Below, in pieces: positions 59,713 to 64,000 of a stretch of 64,000 bases of DNA. The translations under genes were made by a program, and so were the position numbers. The notes under the pieces were generated by a model. That model searched no databases, was not told the DNA's origin, and saw only the letters and a list, made by a program, of their open reading frames with translations. The DNA is from Rhodamnia argentea (Eukaryota; Streptophyta; Magnoliopsida; Myrtales; Myrtaceae). How positions within the stretch are numbered: the stretch's first letter is position 1; every line of letters starts with the position of its first letter. The stretch is from assembly GCF_020921035.1 (NCBI RefSeq), contig NC_063155.1, positions 23,863,294 through 23,927,293 on the forward strand, in the 5' to 3' direction.

Positions 59713-60172
59713 GGGAAAATTACCAAAAAAAATCCTTAATCTATTGCAATTGTGTCAATTCAGTTCACTTGACCAACCAACGTTGATGTGATAAAATTTT
59801 AATATTATTCATAAAATTTTAAATAATTTTTAGTAATTTTTCTATCTTTTTTTCTTTTTTTTTTGGGTTATAGTCGGCAGCCTGCCCTTGGGAGAGGGCT
59901 TGCGACCCTTGCCCAGCCACGGCGATGGTCGTTGGTGGCTTCCTGGTTGCGCTAACAAAAAAAAAAGGGTAGATAAAAATTATTAAAAAATAGAAAATGA
60001 TTCAAAAATTCAAAAATATTAAGATATTATTAAAAATTTGCTATGTTAGCATCTGCCGGCCAAATGGACCAAATTAACATAATTATAAAAGATTTATGTC
60101 TCAATTAATGAAAAATTGGAACTGAATTGATGTTATTATAATAAATTTAAGATTTTTTTGGTGATTTTCTCC
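59713..60172. mobile_element. Miniature Mutator-like element, family M, copy 9
   Basis: 460 bp with tips GGGAAAATTACCAAAAAAAA and TTTTTTTGGTGATTTTCTCC. The left arm carries CTTAATCTATTGCAATTGTG. Flanking 9-mers TGGCTGTTT (59704-59712) and GGGCTGTCC (60173-60181) agree at 6 of 9. GC-rich core at 59870-59950. This is the shortest copy in the window. Confidence 0.7.
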
Positions 60173-61555
<1,383 letters not shown>

Positions 61556-61759
61556 TTCATTAACTTCCATCCATGTATCTTTGAAGGGCAAAAAAACATT
61601 ATGAACCTATAGCGGAAGCGGGATATTGTCGGGGTTTCATCTCTCTCTAGCAGCTTTTTCAAATCTTAGATCGCACGCACTATCCCACAACAATCTCTCC
61701 ATCCCACCGCTATTTAAACCCTAGAACTCCACCCTTCTTTTCCATGGGCAACATAAAAC

Positions 61760-64000
61760 ATGGAAGAACATCATCATGCCCATGATCATCTCCACTCTTT
61801 CTGGAGCCTATCGCTCTTGCTTTCCTTCCTTTTCATTTACTCGGCATGCTCGTCCGAACCATATGTAAACACCATTGCCAAGAAAATACATCTCCTTAGA
61901 CATAATTTTAGCTTCATTCGTCGATCTAGCTATGTTTTCCCGTTAGTAACGGATCCAACTCTTCTTTGTTTGAATGACGGGTTCATATAGTCTACTTAGG
62001 GCACTGCCCACAACAAGATCATCAACTCACCTCGGACTTGCATCAGCAACTCCTTCTTAACGTTTTCGAAAGGTGCATGACCTTTCTTCTTTCTTTCTTT
62101 TTTCCCTTGCCCCACTCAAATAGAGCCAACCCTAGTCGGTAGTCATCTTCTTGCGATAGTATGCTGTTAGGAAACGAGGCCGGTTATCAAAAGTCCCTCT
62201 GACTGTAACCTTTATCTATCATATTTTTTGGTCATGGATCTTGTTATTCTAGTGAAGAAGATGCCGTACGGTCCATGATATATTCCTACACGCACGGGTT
62301 CTCCGGTTTCGCGGCGAAACTCACGTTGGACCAAGCCGGCGCTATAGCTAGTAAGCACATCGGTGAATTGAGTTCTCTTCAAGAGATTGCATTACCTAGA
62401 GAAATGAAATGGGAGTGTCATGCGGGAAAGGAAGGAGTAGTGTCGGTGTTCCGGAGCAAGATTCTGGAGCTGCACACGACGAGGAGCCGGGACTTCATGG
62501 GCCTTCCATTACGGGAGACCCTTGATGATGACGAAGCCCCTCATGGTCCATTCTCATCCGCCTTCAGCGATGACGTCATTGTGGGGGTCTTTGACTCGGG
62601 TGTTTCCCTCTCTATCTCTAGATTTTACATACCGGCTCTAGCATCGGATTGCGAGAGCTATGATTTGTTTTCGGCCGCATTAGCTAATAACTCATGGATG
62701 ATGTGATTCACGCAAAGGGATATGGCCCGAATCCGCAAGTTTTCGAGAAGAGCCTGGAATGGGCCCGATCCCGCGGACTTGGAAGGGAGAGTGCATATCG
62801 GGCCAGAGTTTCAACCCATCAATCGCATGCAACCGCAAGCTTATCGGAGCTCGGTACTACTTAACAGTGCGGGAGCAGCAGCTCGGCCCGCTTGACATTG
62901 CTTCCGACACCGAGTACCGCTCGCCTCGGGATCGGCTTGGCCACGGCACTCACACGGCCTCCACCGCCGTTGGTTCCATCGTCCACGGCGCTAACTTCTT
63001 TGAGCTTGGCTCGGGCACGGCTCGGGGCGGGGCCCCGAGGGCTCGACTCATTGTGTACAAAGTCTGCTGGAATAAGACGGGTGACGGCATTGGCAAGTGC
63101 AGCGAGGCCGACATTATGGCGGCTTTCGATGGTGCCACGAGGGACGGCGTCCACATAATATCCGCGTCGTTTGGCACGTCGATCGCGCAGTTGCTCCCGT
63201 TCTTCGTCCCGAGCGCGGACATTGGGAGCTTCCACGCCATGCGGAAGGGCGTGACAGTGGTGTTCTCGGCGGGGAACTACGACTACTCGCCAGATCCGTC
63301 GACGGTCAAGAATGTGGCCCCGTGGTCGATCTCCGTCGCGGCTTCGACGATTGACCGCTCATTCCCGACGCGGATGGTCTTCGACAACACGATCACCAAC
63401 TTGATTGTCATGGTAGGATGACATTTACCAATCTTTATTTAAAGCACCTTTATCGAATTAGGTATATGAAATCTTGTTTATTACGGGGACAAAGCTTGAT
63501 CACCACCCAAATAGATGCAAACTTGGCGGATGCTCGCTCGCATTTTTACAACGGGTGAAGCATTATGTTCTTGTTTCACAAAGCCTTCCAATCAAACTAG
63601 CTCAAATTCATTACGCGATTTTACTTTTGTTCTCCTCTCTTTCCCTTCTTGAATTTCAGGACTTGTTCTCGGGGAAGATGGAACAACATATCGGCTTCCG
63701 GCAGAGTCATCCTATGCTTTTCAACGGTGGGATTGATAACAAGTGTCGAGGCGGTAGATGCGGTCAAGAAGGCTGGTGGATTGGGGTTGATCTTCGTCGA
63801 GCCTCTAGCCGGGCAAGTCGCTTATGTCGACGTGGTCCCAACGGTTTACGTCGATATTTACCAAGGCACGAAGATCTTACACTACCTCGGTTCGTCCGAA
63901 TGGTATGATCGTGCACCTTGTTATAAATTTATAACACCTCCTCTTCTGTTCCATTAGTCACTATTGAGATTAGATTGACGAACCCACTAGTGATTACTTC
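61760..64000 (+). pseudogene. Subtilisin-like protease, SBT3.18 type, 5' part, probably disrupted; continues past the right edge
   Basis: Secreted serine protease (S8A subtilase), closest to SBT3.18. Inferred exons: 61760-61864 (signal peptide, SLSLLLSFLFIYSACSSEPY), 61981-62072 (VHIVYLGH...NVFE), 62253-62599 (SMIYSYTHGFSGFAAKLTLD, LHTTRS, DDVIVGVFDSG), 62718-63412 (IWPESASFREEPGMGPIPRT, SPRDRLGHGTHTASTA, then the core), 63487-63554 (GQSLITTQID...FYNG), 63660-63902 (TCSRGRWNNISASGRVI...YQGTKILHYL). All phases agree. Catalytic Asp (VFDSG) and His (GHGTH) are present; the Ser lies off the window. Two expected acceptors read GG instead of AG (61979-61980 and 63485-63486). Exon 3 also reads through about 75 extra bases (62352-62426) that look like a retained intron, and the conserved TTRSWDF is TTRSRDF. 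Hence probable pseudogene, though unusual splicing is not excluded. Confidence 0.75.

Noticed and set aside
62275..62706. Premature end of the subtilase shortly after VFDSG
   Set aside because: The stop lies in an intron: donor at 62600 and acceptor at 62717 rejoin VFDSG to IWPES in frame.

Overview
This is a nuclear, AT-rich plant window. Introns are spliceosomal, GA/CT microsatellites are frequent and small DNA transposons are dense. The gene families (ARF2-type auxin response factor, CORYNE, ASR3-like trihelix, Mei2-like RNA-binding protein, SBT3.18-like subtilase, SOUL heme-binding protein, plant otubain) indicate an angiosperm. Gene structures and protein similarity fit a woody eudicot, and the repeat style suggests Myrtales (Eucalyptus-like). 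The order is an inference, not something a single signature proves.

Layout. 698-1949 (+) holds the last four exons of an otubain-type deubiquitinase whose 5' part lies off the left edge. It converges on a complete 12-exon Mei2-like gene (3545-9561, -), whose leader probably reaches about 13.1 kb. From 13.2 to 31 kb I find no intact gene. This stretch holds two SOUL heme-binding gene relics, a hAT element with a perfect 8-bp target duplication, a Pack-MULE-like element with a perfect 9-bp target duplication, several copies of one long-TIR Mutator-like miniature family, and Harbinger-like miniature elements. 32432-34765 (+) is a three-exon ASR3-like trihelix factor. 39797-41477 (+) is CORYNE (two exons). 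42.5-47.2 kb holds three more miniature MULE copies around a candidate 99-aa secreted Cys-containing peptide gene (44895-45194, -). 50336-56030 (+) is a complete 14-exon ARF2-type gene with a tasiR-ARF target site and upstream ORFs. 56.5-60.7 kb is retroelement debris. 61760 to the right edge is an SBT3.18-like subtilase gene that seems damaged, with two acceptors reading GG where AG is expected.

The genes do not form one pathway. ARF2 (auxin output), CORYNE (CLAVATA peptide signalling), Mei2-like (RNA-level control of growth and meiosis) and ASR3-like (repression of defence genes) are each developmental or immune regulators. I saw no convincing new multi-gene system. The most useful new leads are the small secreted peptide gene, the gene-capturing MULE elements, the catalytic-residue pattern of this CORYNE, the GC-AG intron in the Mei2-like gene, and the broken subtilase acceptors.
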